The notes below the pieces were generated by a model, which searched no databases, had not been told where the DNA came from, and saw only the letters and a program-made list of their open reading frames with translations. The translations under genes were made by a program, and so were the position numbers. From contig NZ_NCSM01000010.1 in assembly GCF_002224125.1 (NCBI RefSeq), positions 1 to 64,000 of the forward strand: DNA of 64,000 nucleotides, given 5' to 3'. Positions within the stretch are counted from its first letter, which is position 1, and every line of letters begins with the position of its first letter. This document shows positions 1 through 8,532 of the stretch, piece after piece. Source of the stretch: Streptomyces sp. NBS 14/10. GTDB taxonomy: Bacteria; Actinomycetota; Actinomycetes; Streptomycetales; Streptomycetaceae.

Positions 1-352
1 CATTCTGCAAGGACCCCTTAGGCGATCCACGTGGGTCTTCGCGGCCGCTTGTTCTGCTGGCAGTAGACCGTCTGAGCGATACGGCCTGCCCCCGCACCTC
101 CTCCCCCGTGAGGCATCGTTTTTTAGCCACATCTGAAAGAGCGAACGCCACCTCTTCGGCGACCATGTTTCGCCAGGCTATTGGCTCCTCTGCACGCCAT
201 TTGGGCAGTTCATCACTGCCTCCATTATTCGTTGCACATGTAGCGAATAAATACTGACCAGAAGGATATTGGCGCGCCAGAATCCATCTCCGCAGGCGCG
301 ACTGAAAGGCTATGCCTGCTATCACTGCACTAGTAACGAAGGCGCCTTGCAT
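1..352 (-). CDS. partial hypothetical protein, cut by left edge
   Basis: An open frame runs from an ATG at 352 down to position 1 without a stop (117 codons) and continues off the window. GGGAG lies just upstream of the ATG. The N-terminus (MQGAFVTSAVIAGIAFQSRL) is mildly hydrophobic and could be a short membrane or signal segment; the rest is polar. Third codon positions carry many A/T bases and there is a rare TTA leucine codon about 35 codons in, unlike most genes here, which suggests horizontally acquired DNA. No family recognised. It could be a chance open frame, because A/T-richer DNA makes the frame less diagnostic. Confidence 0.4.
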   Translation of the reverse strand, partial: MQGAFVTSAVIAGIAFQSRLRRWILARQYPSGQYLFATCATNNGGSDELPKWRAEEPIAWRNMVAEEVAFALSDVAKKRCLTGEEVRGQAVSLRRSTASRTSGREDPRGSPKGSLQN

Positions 353-546
353 GTGACTCCCACCGCTGACGAGACGCCCCACTGATCGAATCGCGACCAC
401 TCGACAAGGGGATAACCACGTGCACCAGTGCCGATTAACAGAACATGCTGATCAACACCAGCCCTGTACGCATGCCACCGGGTGTCAGGCCACCCCGGGT
501 CCGGCGCGGAACTCGTCTCTGCTGCCCTGGTTTCTGGCGACGGCAA
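322..546 (-). CDS. small hypothetical protein
   Basis: A 74-codon frame with a TTG start overlaps the start of the edge-truncated gene by 31 bases. The product is hydrophilic with no recognisable domain. There is no convincing ribosome binding site and the frame opens only ten codons before the proposed start, so it may be non-coding or the relic of a longer gene. Listed because it is co-directional with, and overlaps, its downstream neighbour, as in an operon. Confidence 0.25.
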   Translation of the reverse strand: MPSPETRAAETSSAPDPGWPDTRWHAYRAGVDQHVLLIGTGARGYPLVEWSRFDQWGVSSAVGVTCKAPSLLVQ

Positions 547-691
547 CTCTGCTTGGGTCTGTTGCAGCTGTGATCACAGCGATCAGGAGCTAGAGGACGT
601 GTCCGATGGACGATTCCGTTTCTCGCAAACCCTTCCAGGGAATGCTCTATTCACACGGTGAGACGATTTCAGCGAGGCGGGGGGCCTGCTC

Positions 692-1006
692 ATGAGCGGT
701 ACGTCACGGTCGCATCAGAACGGCGCGGAGGCAGGGGACACGGCACCTGAGCCGGAGCGCCACAAGGTGAAGCAGATCGCGCTCAGGCCGCCCGCTGCGG
801 GACCGCTGCCCGAGCGCGACCACGACCGTTTCGGCGACGAGCACCCCGACCCCCTTGCCTCACTGCTGGCCAAGGTCAACAACGGGGAGGCCATCCCGAC
901 TCCTGGAGGCAGGGCAGGCAGCGAAGACCGCGATATCCACGAGGAGGAGTGGCGGGCACACGATCGCCACGGCCCCTATGGACAAGGGCGTCGTCGCAGG
1001 AATTGA
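692..1006 (+). CDS. small hydrophilic hypothetical protein
   Basis: 104 residues, rich in charged residues, Pro and Gly, with no membrane segment or known motif. A G-rich stretch precedes the ATG at suitable spacing. Codon use in this frame is strongly G/C at third positions, which supports coding. It converges with the RibD-like gene. Function unknown. Confidence 0.5.
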   Translation: MSGTSRSHQNGAEAGDTAPEPERHKVKQIALRPPAAGPLPERDHDRFGDEHPDPLASLLAKVNNGEAIPTPGGRAGSEDRDIHEEEWRAHDRHGPYGQGRRRRN

Positions 1007-1125
1007 CGCGACTCGGCTTCTGCCGTTCACCGACGCCGCCACCGGTCACTAGCCCGGCAAGCTCACACCACGGCAGGCCGGGCAATGATCAAAGGCTCTT
1101 GCGCTGCTCCACGCTGTGGACAGAG

Positions 1126-2016
1126 CTAATGGCTTAGGCTGACTCGCTTCGCGGTCAGACGCACATACCGGCTGAACGGCCTTACCTCAACTAGTTGAAA
1201 TTCTCCAGGGATCAACTCCAGCCCCTGCCCACCTGCTGCGGTCGGTCCGGATGATGGCAGAGTGCCAGGTACGTCAACGATCACGCGGTCCACAGCGTCA
1301 GCGAGCAACCGCGCCACTTCGTTGGAACTGTTTTCGATCAGCACCGTACGCGCGCCCGCCTCGGCCAAGGCGCGCAAAGCTTTCGTGGGCTCGTCGCCAA
1401 GCGGGGGAACCGGGACGCTGAAGGAATCTCCACCATGGCCGCCTGGTGTGCCTTCCTCGATCGTGCCATTCCGACGAATCACAAGATCGTGCGTGCGGCG
1501 CAACTCGTTGAAACCCTCGCCGTCGTGATCCTCGTCGGCACCGAGGGTGTACGCCCACGTGATGTGTGGCCTTCCCGTGCGCAGCGAGTGCAGCCACGGG
1601 CCCAGCACAAGCAACGCTTCCTGCTCCAGAACGCCCCGCTCCACCTCGATGCCGGCATGTTCCAGCACCGCCGCGCCACCCTCCCCGCGTGAGGTGGGAT
1701 CCATGACGGCCATCAGGACTCGGGACACCTTCGCGTCGATCAGCGCCTGTCGGCACGGCGGGGTCCGACCGTGGTGGTTGCACGGCTCCAGCGTCACGAC
1801 GGCCGTGCCACCCTCGGCCCGCTCCCCCGCTGCGGTCAGCGCGTTCACTTCGGCGTGGTGGTCTCCCTTGCGGAGGTGGTACCCCTCCCCGACCGGTACA
1901 CCGTCGCGGTCGAGGATCACGCACCCAACGGGCGGGTTCGGGCTCGTCGTCCCAAGACCTTGGGCGGAGATGGCGATTGCTCGCCGCATGGCCGCTAGTT
2001 CGTTCGGCGTGGCCAT
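1126..2016 (-). CDS. RibD-like pyrimidine deaminase with degenerate reductase half
   Basis: 296 residues. The N-terminal cytidine-deaminase-fold domain (about residues 5-140) keeps the zinc site: H54-A-E56, and C79 and C88 in EPCNHHGRTPPC, the signature of RibD-type diaminohydroxyphosphoribosylaminopyrimidine deaminases. The C-terminal half (about 150-290) only loosely follows the RibD reductase: the Ser-Leu-Asp-Gly-Arg substrate/NADPH segment is not visible and the protein is about 70 residues shorter than a full RibD. It lies alone outside any riboflavin operon, and its ATG overlaps the TGA of the upstream regulator by one base (TGATG), so the two are translationally coupled. It probably deaminates a pyrimidine or pteridine-like substrate in a side pathway; the actual substrate is not predictable. 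Deaminase call firm, function open. Confidence 0.8.
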   Translation of the reverse strand: MATPNELAAMRRAIAISAQGLGTTSPNPPVGCVILDRDGVPVGEGYHLRKGDHHAEVNALTAAGERAEGGTAVVTLEPCNHHGRTPPCRQALIDAKVSRVLMAVMDPTSRGEGGAAVLEHAGIEVERGVLEQEALLVLGPWLHSLRTGRPHITWAYTLGADEDHDGEGFNELRRTHDLVIRRNGTIEEGTPGGHGGDSFSVPVPPLGDEPTKALRALAEAGARTVLIENSSNEVARLLADAVDRVIVDVPGTLPSSGPTAAGGQGLELIPGEFQLVEVRPFSRYVRLTAKRVSLSH

Positions 2017-3563
2017 CAGAACCCCGCATTCTCCTTGACTGCGTCCAGTAGGTCCCGCACCGCTGGAACATTACTCGCCGCCGCAAGCGCGTTGATCGCC
2101 GTGACTGCCTCTTGCAGAGTGCGCCCGGAGCCTGAGCCGCGGGCCATATCGAGGACCGATGCGGCCTCGGCTGCGGCCTGCTCGTATTCCCGGATGCCCA
2201 CGTACGCCATGGCAAGGCGCGCCTGGGCAAACCCTCGGTCTCGCTGGTAGACGTCCGGAAGCCCAGCCAACGCGGTTTGGAAGGTCGCTACCGCACGGTC
2301 CGGACGCGAGAGGTTCAGCCAGCAATTCGCGCGCTGGATCTCGATATAGCTGGGCGTACAAAAGTCGCCGTGACCTGATCGCGCATCCCCGGATGAATCC
2401 ACGGAAGCGGCGAATTCGTGGGCCTCGTCCATTTTTCCATGACAGGCGATTTCGTCGCCGTCGAGCGCCAGGCCCTGCGCTTCCTGCTGGATGGCTGCCG
2501 CTTTCATCGGCCTGGTGAGAGCTCGTTCATGGCGCTGCACCGCCTGCGCGAGGCCGATCGTCTGACCCGCGTTCTGCTTCCCCGCTGCGAGCTGGCTCCG
2601 GCGGAACAGAGTCCACGACAACATGGCCTCGTCTCCGGCCTCCATGGCCCATTCCATGGCCCGGCTCGTCCACGTCTCGGCGCTGGCCATGTCCATGGAG
2701 TCCTCGTGAAGCCACGCGGCCGACTCGGCGTACTGGGCAGACAGCTTCAGCACCTCATGCCGGTACTCGCCCCGGCTGTCTTCCAGCAGATCTTGCAAGA
2801 CGTCGAGCTGTTGATGAACGGCCGTAAGAGCATGGCGCGGGCCGAAGAGGTTGTCTGCCCTGACAAGGACGTGCCACATGTCGCGAAGATGCTCGATCGC
2901 CGCTTCGTTCCGCGCTGCGGGAAGTCGGGGCTGCCTCACTGGGTTGGAGCGCACAACCCCGGCCGATACGTTGGCAGGCTTGAGGGCACCATTCCCCTGC
3001 AAGGCGATACCAATAGCATGCCCGAGAAGGGCTCGGCGATTTATCGGCACGATCTGCTCTTTCCCGTCGACGCGCACCGAAACCAAGAGGATTTCGGGTA
3101 GCGCATCCGCATCCGCCGAATCCGCTGGGTCCACGTGAACGGTCGGCAGACCGGAAGTCGTCTCTATTTGGAGTGCGGACGATGATTCGCCCGGGCCATC
3201 CAGGCCACTTCGAGCGTAGTCACGGGTTTGGGTGATGGCGTCCGTTGCCGGGGTACCCTCCCACGGACGCTCGGGGAGGTCGAGCATGTGGCCGGGAATG
3301 CCCAGACCGTCGGCGATGCGTTCCATGACGGCCTGACCGCGAATACCCCGAACACCTCGGATCACGTCGCCGACCCGGGAGCTGGTCATCTTGTCAACGG
3401 CTGCGGCAATTTCGGCATAGCTCGCTGGTCCTCGCCTGTTGTCGAGCCGGAAGATCTCCCCGAACTCCCGTCGCCTGCATGCCCGTTTCAGATCTTCGCT
3501 CTGCAAGAGGCGGTCCGGGATCGTGAGGGGGTACCCGCTGCGTCTGGCTTCACGTTCACTCAT
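2016..3563 (-). CDS. HTH regulator with TPR-like sensor region
   Basis: 515 residues. The first ~100 residues contain a lambda-repressor-like helix-turn-helix (SYAEIAAAVDKMTSSRVGDV region); residues ~230-510 are alpha-helical with repeated A/L/Y patterns like tetratricopeptide repeats (for example YVGIREYEQAAAEAASVLDM). This is the common Streptomyces XRE/TPR architecture, thought to sense a ligand or partner through the TPR part. It ends inside the start codon of the RibD-like gene, so regulator and enzyme form a coupled pair. No clear Shine-Dalgarno precedes the ATG at 3563; the mRNA may be leaderless or start elsewhere. A second regulator of the same design lies at 7205-8419. Confidence 0.75.
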   Translation of the reverse strand: MSEREARRSGYPLTIPDRLLQSEDLKRACRRREFGEIFRLDNRRGPASYAEIAAAVDKMTSSRVGDVIRGVRGIRGQAVMERIADGLGIPGHMLDLPERPWEGTPATDAITQTRDYARSGLDGPGESSSALQIETTSGLPTVHVDPADSADADALPEILLVSVRVDGKEQIVPINRRALLGHAIGIALQGNGALKPANVSAGVVRSNPVRQPRLPAARNEAAIEHLRDMWHVLVRADNLFGPRHALTAVHQQLDVLQDLLEDSRGEYRHEVLKLSAQYAESAAWLHEDSMDMASAETWTSRAMEWAMEAGDEAMLSWTLFRRSQLAAGKQNAGQTIGLAQAVQRHERALTRPMKAAAIQQEAQGLALDGDEIACHGKMDEAHEFAASVDSSGDARSGHGDFCTPSYIEIQRANCWLNLSRPDRAVATFQTALAGLPDVYQRDRGFAQARLAMAYVGIREYEQAAAEAASVLDMARGSGSGRTLQEAVTAINALAAASNVPAVRDLLDAVKENAGF

Positions 3564-3700
3564 GGGCGGCTCGCGAGGGTGTAGGGACGTGCGCGTCAGT
3601 CCAGCGTAGATCGCGCCACCTGCTGGGGTACCCCAATTCGCCCCTGGGAGTACCCCATTGGGTGTCCCGAACAGGGTCCCTCACCTGCACGCTTGTAGCC

Positions 3701-4105
3701 ATGAAGCCAGAGCGGACGAACCCGAGTGAGCGTGAGGTGGTCCGGCGTTGGGCCCGCCATCCGCGTTCTGTCAGCCTGGCACGCGCCGACTTGCGTAAGG
3801 CCCTGAGCGGTTGAGGCCTGGCGACCGTCGAGGACGTGGCGGTCCTGGTGCTGTCCGAGCTGGTGACGAACGCCGTTCGCCATGCACGGGTGTCGCCTGG
3901 CCGGGAGATCGAGACCCGGTACCTGCTCCAGGGGGAGAGCGTACGGATCGAGGTTCACGACGCCTCGGACGAGCGACCCAAGCTGAAGATCCCGAGCGTT
4001 GAAGTCCCACATGGCAGAGGGCTGGTCCTGGTGGAAGCGCTCGCGGACCGGTGGGGTGTGACCCCGCGTCCCCGGTGGTTGGCAAGTCGGTGTGGGCCGT
4101 GCTGA
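3701..4105 (+). pseudogene. broken RsbW-like ATP-binding (anti-sigma type) protein
   Basis: From the ATG at 3701 the frame reads a typical N-terminus of a Streptomyces HATPase-type regulator, then hits TGA at 3812-3814 after LRKALSG, where family members usually have Trp; the same frame then continues with LVLSELVTNAVRHA (the N-box) and HGRGLVLVEALADRWG (the G-box). The end is also damaged: GVTPRP is followed by out-of-frame sequence, while the expected GKSVWAVL is readable one frame away, implying an indel near 4076-4083. Two independent lesions argue for a pseudogene rather than sequencing error, although a shorter product from a downstream start is possible. Intact relatives lie at 54754-55278 and 63312-63800. 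Confidence 0.7.
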
Positions 4106-4153
4106 CGGCTCCTAGCTCGGATGTTGGTCAAGGGATGAAGGGTGGGATGCGGC

Positions 4154-4357
4154 ATGGCGAAGCGGACACCGAAATGGACGGCACATGAGCCGGACATCAT
4201 CACTGCGTACCGAGACGGCATGCGGGTCATAGAGATTCAGCGACGGTTCGGCATAGCGAGCACGATGCTCTACGACCTGCTTCATCGCAGAGGCGTACCG
4301 CTGCGCTCGGGCGGACGACAGGTTCCCTGGTGGGAAGGTGGCGCGCTGCTGCCTTAG
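4154..4357 (+). CDS. small helix-turn-helix protein
   Basis: 67 residues starting MAKRTPKW. Residues ~12-50 (IITAYRDGMRVIEIQRRFGI through LYDLLHRRGVPLR) fit a resolvase/Hin-type HTH as found in small DNA-binding proteins of Streptomyces mobile regions. The ATG has GGTGGGA upstream; an in-frame GTG twelve bases earlier is less well placed. The stop codon is the first base triplet of a ~230-bp sequence repeated inside the neighbouring element (8881-9109). Could be an excisionase relic or a stand-alone regulator. Confidence 0.55.
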   Translation: MAKRTPKWTAHEPDIITAYRDGMRVIEIQRRFGIASTMLYDLLHRRGVPLRSGGRQVPWWEGGALLP

Positions 4358-4585
4358 AGACGGGGCGGGGGCTGCCGCGCCCCGGGAAGGACCCGGTGGC
4401 CCTCGCCCTCCAACTCCCCTCGGCTCAGTGTCCGTGAGGCAAGCACACATCCTGTGAACTCCCCCGCCTCACTGACGTCACACGCTGCGCCCGGGGGTGG
4501 CGGCGGACCCGCACTGTCCGTCGTCTGCGGTCCGGCTCTCCGTGATCTTCATATCCGCTTGGCGGGTGGACGGCCGGACCGCGCA
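4355..4585. repeat. diverged ~230-bp repeat, copy A
   Basis: This intergenic sequence aligns along its length with 8881-9109 inside the tRNA-Arg element. Shared blocks include CTGCCGCGCCCCGGGAAGGA, GTGAGGCAAGCACAC and GTCTGCGG, with scattered substitutions. Both copies begin exactly at the TAG stop of an upstream gene (a small HTH gene here, an unrelated gene in copy B). The hairpin at its start is imperfect here but perfect in copy B. No gene is evident from 4358 to 4707. Confidence 0.75.
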
Positions 4586-4707
4586 TGAGTGGCCCCCGGC
4601 CCTGCCGAGATCACCGCTGATCCCGGCTGGGGCGGGCCGGTCGAGCCATACGGCAGCGGTCCAGCCGATCGGCTTCCGCGCCTACGGCACACCCATGTGT
4701 CGTTGCC

Positions 4708-5016
4708 TCAAGAGAGCAGGGCCGAGGTGGCCATTCGGTGCAGGCGCCGACAGTATCCGAGCTCTTCCGTATCGGTGATCACCGGCAGGGCTCGATCGAC
4801 GTCCGCGATGCAGTCGCGCAGTATCCGGTGGCGCTCTGCGTCGAGGAAGCCGCCGTTGTTCTGCCGGGTGGAAACGCACCCGGCGATGGCCGCGTCGAGC
4901 AGCACGACGTCGATGCCCGCCGGCTCCGAGCCGCGCAGTCCGGTCGGGAATGGCGTGCCCAGGTGTTCCTGCCACAGACGGGCCAGGGTCACCTCACGCT
5001 CACCCGCTCCGCTCAT
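4708..5016 (-). CDS. conserved small hypothetical protein
   Basis: 102 residues from an ATG preceded by GAAGG at good spacing; an upstream in-frame start (to 5058) is possible but has no ribosome binding site. Soluble, with no membrane segment; patterns such as LARLWQEHLGTPFP, IDVVLLDAAIAGCVS and LDAERHRILRDCIADVDRAL look like a compact folded alpha protein. It sits on the chromosomal side of the attachment site, just beyond the terminator of the tRNA-Arg unit. Function unknown. Confidence 0.6.
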   Translation of the reverse strand: MSGAGEREVTLARLWQEHLGTPFPTGLRGSEPAGIDVVLLDAAIAGCVSTRQNNGGFLDAERHRILRDCIADVDRALPVITDTEELGYCRRLHRMATSALLS

Positions 5017-5079
5017 ACGGCTCACCTTCCCGTAGACGTTTTGGCCGCGAGCGCACACCGTCTGCTGTCAACACATACG

Positions 5080-5116
5080 CCAGAGGCCCCTTCCGATGAT
5101 CGGAAGGGGCCTCTGG
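5080..5116. terminator. chromosomal terminator beyond the tRNA-Arg 3' end
   Basis: A perfect inverted repeat with 18-bp arms (CCAGAGGCCCCTTCCGAT and its complement) around one base. Before integration it would have followed the tRNA-Arg gene on the minus strand. A near-identical copy lies at 16975-17010 inside the element. Confidence 0.8.
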
Positions 5117-5117
5117 C

Positions 5118-5165
5118 CTGGGGCGCGCTCGGCAGGATTCGAACCTGCAACCTCTTGATCCGTAG
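5118..5165. repeat. attL: truncated copy of tRNA-Arg 3' half
   Basis: 48 bases identical to 17013-17060: the tRNA-Arg(ACG) 3' end through the T arm, variable region and anticodon arm. After CCGTAG at 5165 the sequence leaves the tRNA, so this is not a gene. With the nearly identical terminator on the left the homology spans 5063-5165 versus 16958-17060 with three mismatches. This is the distal end of the integrated element. Confidence 0.92.
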
Positions 5166-5249
5166 GTTCGGGCGGGGGCCTGATAGCAGCCTCGGCCGTG
5201 CTCCGAAGCGGTGCCTGTACTGGGCCCCCGGAAGGCGCCGTGTGCCGAC

Positions 5250-5273
5250 GTTGCTGTCAACGTTGCTGTCACC
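5250..5273. promoter_or_regulatory. putative integrase arm-type sites, left end
   Basis: Two tandem 12-mers, GTTGCTGTCAAC and GTTGCTGTCACC. The same two 12-mers in swapped order occur at 16944-16967, just inside the other end. Paired direct repeats inside each end of a tyrosine-recombinase element are the usual arrangement of arm sites. The 5166-5729 stretch otherwise holds no gene that I can support. Confidence 0.65.
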
Positions 5274-5729
5274 CGCAGCCCACTGACCATAAGACTTTCG
5301 GAATCATCTCCCGTAGCTCGATGGGGACCTGCCGAGTCGCCAGTCGCTGGGCTTGTGGCCGCACATCGATTCCTCAGCAGCCGCATCCGCGCAGGCCACG
5401 ACCTCTTCGTCCCGAACTACGGGCCGGACGGTCGCTGAGGTCTGCTGGGCTGGTCAGCCGGTCGGCTGGGGCCGGTGTCGGTCGGCTGTGGTTGAGGCGG
5501 TTGCTGTACTTCGCTGCTGTACAGCACTCGCTGACGTGACCACGGCGCGCCGCCAACAGGCGCTGTGCGGCGGACTGCCCGCAGAGTCTCTGAATCTTGA
5601 TCTTTGGGTGAGAAGCAGCCCATCGACGCAATCCGGCCATAGCCTTGCAGCGACTCCTCAAGCAAGGTTGCTGACCGCAGAATTGCGGCATGATTCTGGT
5701 CGACTAAGTGGCTGCTGCGAGGGGGACGA

Positions 5730-6389
5730 ATGGCCGCTACGACACCGCCCGTGCCTCCCGAGCCGCCGCCTTCCCCTCCGCCGGGACCTGGCGCGACGCC
5801 TCGACGTTTCGGGCAGCTGGCTTCGTGGATCTCTGCGATCACAGGCATCTTGGGGCTGGTGCTCGGCTTCTACGGGCTTCCGGTCGTGGTCAACTCACCG
5901 ACGGCCGAGAAAGCCCCTGCCCCAGCCACGCCTTCGGTGCCGGTTGAGACGACTTCGCCGTCGCCGTCGGCATCCTCGGGAACGCCTTCGCCCTCGGCGA
6001 GGACAAGCAAGCCGACGAAGAAGCCCTCGGACGTCTTCAAGTCCTTGACTCTGGAGATTGCCGAGGATTACGGAATCAGCCTGGACGATGATCCAATGCG
6101 CCCGGTCAGCCGAGACTATGACAAGGAGCTCTACTGGTACGACGGCGCTCTCTATGTCGGAGAGGGTGCCCAGATGGTGGTGTTGCATCGCCAGGAAAGC
6201 GGCACGTACCAGACGTGCAGCACTGTGACGCGCTTTGAGGATTACGTGAACATTCCCCTTGGGAAGGGAGACCGGTTCTGCCTTATTTCTCCAACGGGAT
6301 TGGTCGCCTTGGTTGAAAACGTCGGCGGTGACGGACCCTATGACGCGTACGTGACATTGAAGTTGACGATCTGGAATGGCTCGTATTAG
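5730..6389 (+). CDS. single-pass membrane protein with proline-rich ends
   Basis: 219 residues; the ATG follows GAGGGGGACGA. Order: Pro-rich N-terminus (1-~28), one membrane helix (about 33-54, ISAITGILGLVLGFYGLPVV), a Pro/Ser/Thr linker (about 60-100), and an outer domain (~100-219) with two Cys (QTCSTV and RFCLIS) that could form a disulfide. The topology suggests a short cytoplasmic tail and an extracellular domain. It is the first gene inside attL and likely element cargo. No family recognised. Confidence 0.7.
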   Translation: MAATTPPVPPEPPPSPPPGPGATPRRFGQLASWISAITGILGLVLGFYGLPVVVNSPTAEKAPAPATPSVPVETTSPSPSASSGTPSPSARTSKPTKKPSDVFKSLTLEIAEDYGISLDDDPMRPVSRDYDKELYWYDGALYVGEGAQMVVLHRQESGTYQTCSTVTRFEDYVNIPLGKGDRFCLISPTGLVALVENVGGDGPYDAYVTLKLTIWNGSY

Positions 6390-6609
6390 GTCGCGTCTGG
6401 CGGGTCAGTGACGGAGCGCACGGCGGGTCGTTCTCGGCTGCGTGGGACGGAGCGACTCCCAGTCGGGCTCCCTACCCGACCGGGTGCTCGGCGGCCTAGT
6501 AGAACGGTGGTGGATACGATCAAAAACGTGGCCCTGACCTGTATGAATGGGGCCTTTGGCTGTCCGTTGAGGGCTCCGTGGTCCACCAGGGGTCCACAAG
6601 CACGTGACG

Positions 6610-7095
6610 TCAGACGGACTTCTCGGCTGGCGGTTTGCCATGCTCCAGATACACCGGGCGCCCCTGGGCCTTCGCGGTTACGGCTCGCTTCACTCGGCGG
6701 GCGAGTCGTGGGATGAGAAGTTGATCCAGGTCTTCTGCCGCGTGGAACTCGGCGGCCAGCAGCTCGTCAGACGCAAGCTTGATCGACGCTGCCGTGTCCG
6801 GGCTCAGCTCTCCGCCGTCGAAGAGATACAGGACCTTGTCGCCCTCAGCGTCGTTCGGTGCCCAGTCGACCACCAGCAGGGAGCCGATGGGCGGAGTGAT
6901 GCCCAGCTCCTCCTCGACCTCGCGGCGGCATGCGCTCAGGGGCGACTCCCCTGTCTCGATGTACCCGCCCGGAACCTCCCACATGGGCTTGTACGAGGGG
7001 CGGACCAGCAAGACACGATCTTGGGCATCGCAGAACAGCGCACCCGCTGCCATGCGCGGCCGTGCCATCCGCTGTACCTGCTCGTTCTCGGGCAT
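6610..7095 (-). CDS. Nudix hydrolase, Pif-like
   Basis: 161 residues with a complete Nudix box: G44, E50, then R58-E59-V60-x-E62-E63-x-G65-I66, within the fold VPGGYIETGESPLSACRREV. Nudix enzymes cleave nucleoside diphosphates linked to another moiety. In pSAM2 the Nudix protein Pif prevents transfer into cells that already hold the element, and this gene has the same context (beside the regulatory genes of a pSAM2-type element), so an immunity role is the best inference; ordinary substrate clean-up is the alternative. It diverges from the XRE/TPR regulator across about 110 bp. Confidence 0.85.
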   Translation of the reverse strand: MPENEQVQRMARPRMAAGALFCDAQDRVLLVRPSYKPMWEVPGGYIETGESPLSACRREVEEELGITPPIGSLLVVDWAPNDAEGDKVLYLFDGGELSPDTAASIKLASDELLAAEFHAAEDLDQLLIPRLARRVKRAVTAKAQGRPVYLEHGKPPAEKSV

Positions 7096-7204
7096 GTCAT
7101 GACCCTACTGGCCGTGGTCCTGAGGGGCTGAACGTGGTCTCTGTGTCTACCGGGACGCGACTCAGCATGTGACACTCGGCCGAGAAGAGTGAGGAGATAC
7201 AACG

Positions 7205-8419
7205 GTGCGTGGCATGACCGACCGCCTCCCATTCGGCGAGCGCGTGAAGTTCTACCGAAAGCGTCGCGGCCTTCATCAGTGGCAACTGGGCGAACTGCTC
7301 AACCGCTCCGAGGACTGGGTGTATCGGGTCGAGAAGGGCCGTATCCCAGTGAACAACGTCAAGATGCTGGCGGACCTGGCTGACGCCCTGCGGGTCCATG
7401 TGGAAGATCTGCAAGGGGCCCCGACGCTCCTCGACGATCACAAAGATCACGCGGGCAGCGTGCCCGCTATTCGCGCCGCTCTGATGCGTTCCCGGCGGCT
7501 GGCTGGCTCCTTGTACGACGCGCGGGAGCCGCTTCGCTTGGAACGCCTCACCGTGGAGGTGAACGACGCCTGGGGCATGTACCAGGATTCCCAGTACGCC
7601 CAGTTGGCCGGCCGCCTTCCGTCGCTTCTCGCTGACGCGCGCATGGCCACACATGAGTATTCCTCGGGGAAGGACAAGGCTCAGGCGCTCCGGCTGTTCG
7701 CCCTGGCGTGTCACGTCACGGCGGCATTCCTCCGCAAGCTGGGTGAGACGAATCTGGCTTGGACGGCTGCCGATCAGGGCGATGTAGCCGCGAATGCCTC
7801 GGGAGATCTGGATGCCATAGTTGCGCTGCGTCGGTGCGTGGCACACGTCCAGCTCGGTGCCGGACTGGCGGAGGAGGCCGTAAGCGTCACCCAGGACGCT
7901 GACGTTGATCTGCCGGATGGCTGGTGGGAGACGTCGCCCGTCTCGCTCTCCCTATACGGAACGCTTCATCTGAATGGGGCTGTCGCGGCTGCGCGGGTGC
8001 GTGACAGGTCTCTGGCCGACCACATGATCGGGAAGGCTCAGCGGGCGGCCGATCGGCTCGGGACAGACGCTAACGAGATGTGGACGGCTTTCGGTCCGAC
8101 CAACGTTGAGATTCATCGTCTGGCGCTGGCGCTTGAGTTCGAGGACGTACGACAGGCTGTCGACATAGCTCCGAGAGTGAAACCCCCTGCCGGGTTCCCC
8201 CCGGAGAGGCGCGCGAGAGCACGTCTCGATGTCGCTCGGGCGTACGGTGAGGCCGGAAGGACGGACGACGCCATCAATCATCTGAAGCGGGCCTACAGGG
8301 CCGCTCCAGAGCAGATGCGCGCACATGAGTTCGCCCGCGACTTGGCGCGTCGGCTGCACAAGCGGAGTGCCCGACGTGACGCTCACGAGCTGGCCGTGGG
8401 CCTTGGTGTGCTTGATTAG
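7205..8419 (+). CDS. XRE-family regulator with TPR region
   Basis: 404 residues from a GTG with GAGGAG eight bases upstream. Residues ~8-65 form a clear XRE HTH (FGERVKFYRKRRGLHQWQLG followed by LLNRSEDWVYRVEKGRIPV). The remainder is helical and TPR-like (ARLDVARAYGEAGRTDDAIN). It diverges from the Nudix gene and ends at a strong bidirectional terminator. It probably controls Nudix and/or its own transcription. Same architecture as the regulator at 2016-3563, but without obvious close sequence identity. Confidence 0.82.
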   Translation: MRGMTDRLPFGERVKFYRKRRGLHQWQLGELLNRSEDWVYRVEKGRIPVNNVKMLADLADALRVHVEDLQGAPTLLDDHKDHAGSVPAIRAALMRSRRLAGSLYDAREPLRLERLTVEVNDAWGMYQDSQYAQLAGRLPSLLADARMATHEYSSGKDKAQALRLFALACHVTAAFLRKLGETNLAWTAADQGDVAANASGDLDAIVALRRCVAHVQLGAGLAEEAVSVTQDADVDLPDGWWETSPVSLSLYGTLHLNGAVAAARVRDRSLADHMIGKAQRAADRLGTDANEMWTAFGPTNVEIHRLALALEFEDVRQAVDIAPRVKPPAGFPPERRARARLDVARAYGEAGRTDDAINHLKRAYRAAPEQMRAHEFARDLARRLHKRSARRDAHELAVGLGVLD

Positions 8420-8434
8420 CCGCTGAACTTCGCG

Positions 8435-8483
8435 AAAAAGCAGGGTGGACCCGGAAAATTCTTCCGGGTCCACCCTGCTTTTT
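8435..8483. terminator. bidirectional intrinsic terminator
   Basis: A perfect inverted repeat (AAAAAGCAGGGTGGACCCGG and its complement) around a nine-base AT-rich loop, with A5 on one side and T5 on the other. It closes the XRE/TPR transcription unit. Confidence 0.92.
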
Positions 8484-8532
8484 GCTTCTACGGTCTTCCC
8501 GTTCAAAGCCCGCCTGGCCTTGGGAGCTTGCC

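Noticed and set aside
5124..5165. tRNA-Arg-like sequence
   Set aside because: Lacks the D arm and acceptor 5' strand; it is the truncated copy left by integration.
6578..6598. GGTCCACCAGGGGTCCAC as a third set of integrase arm sites
   Set aside because: Resembles arm-type repeats of other elements, but there is no partner pair or attachment core nearby.
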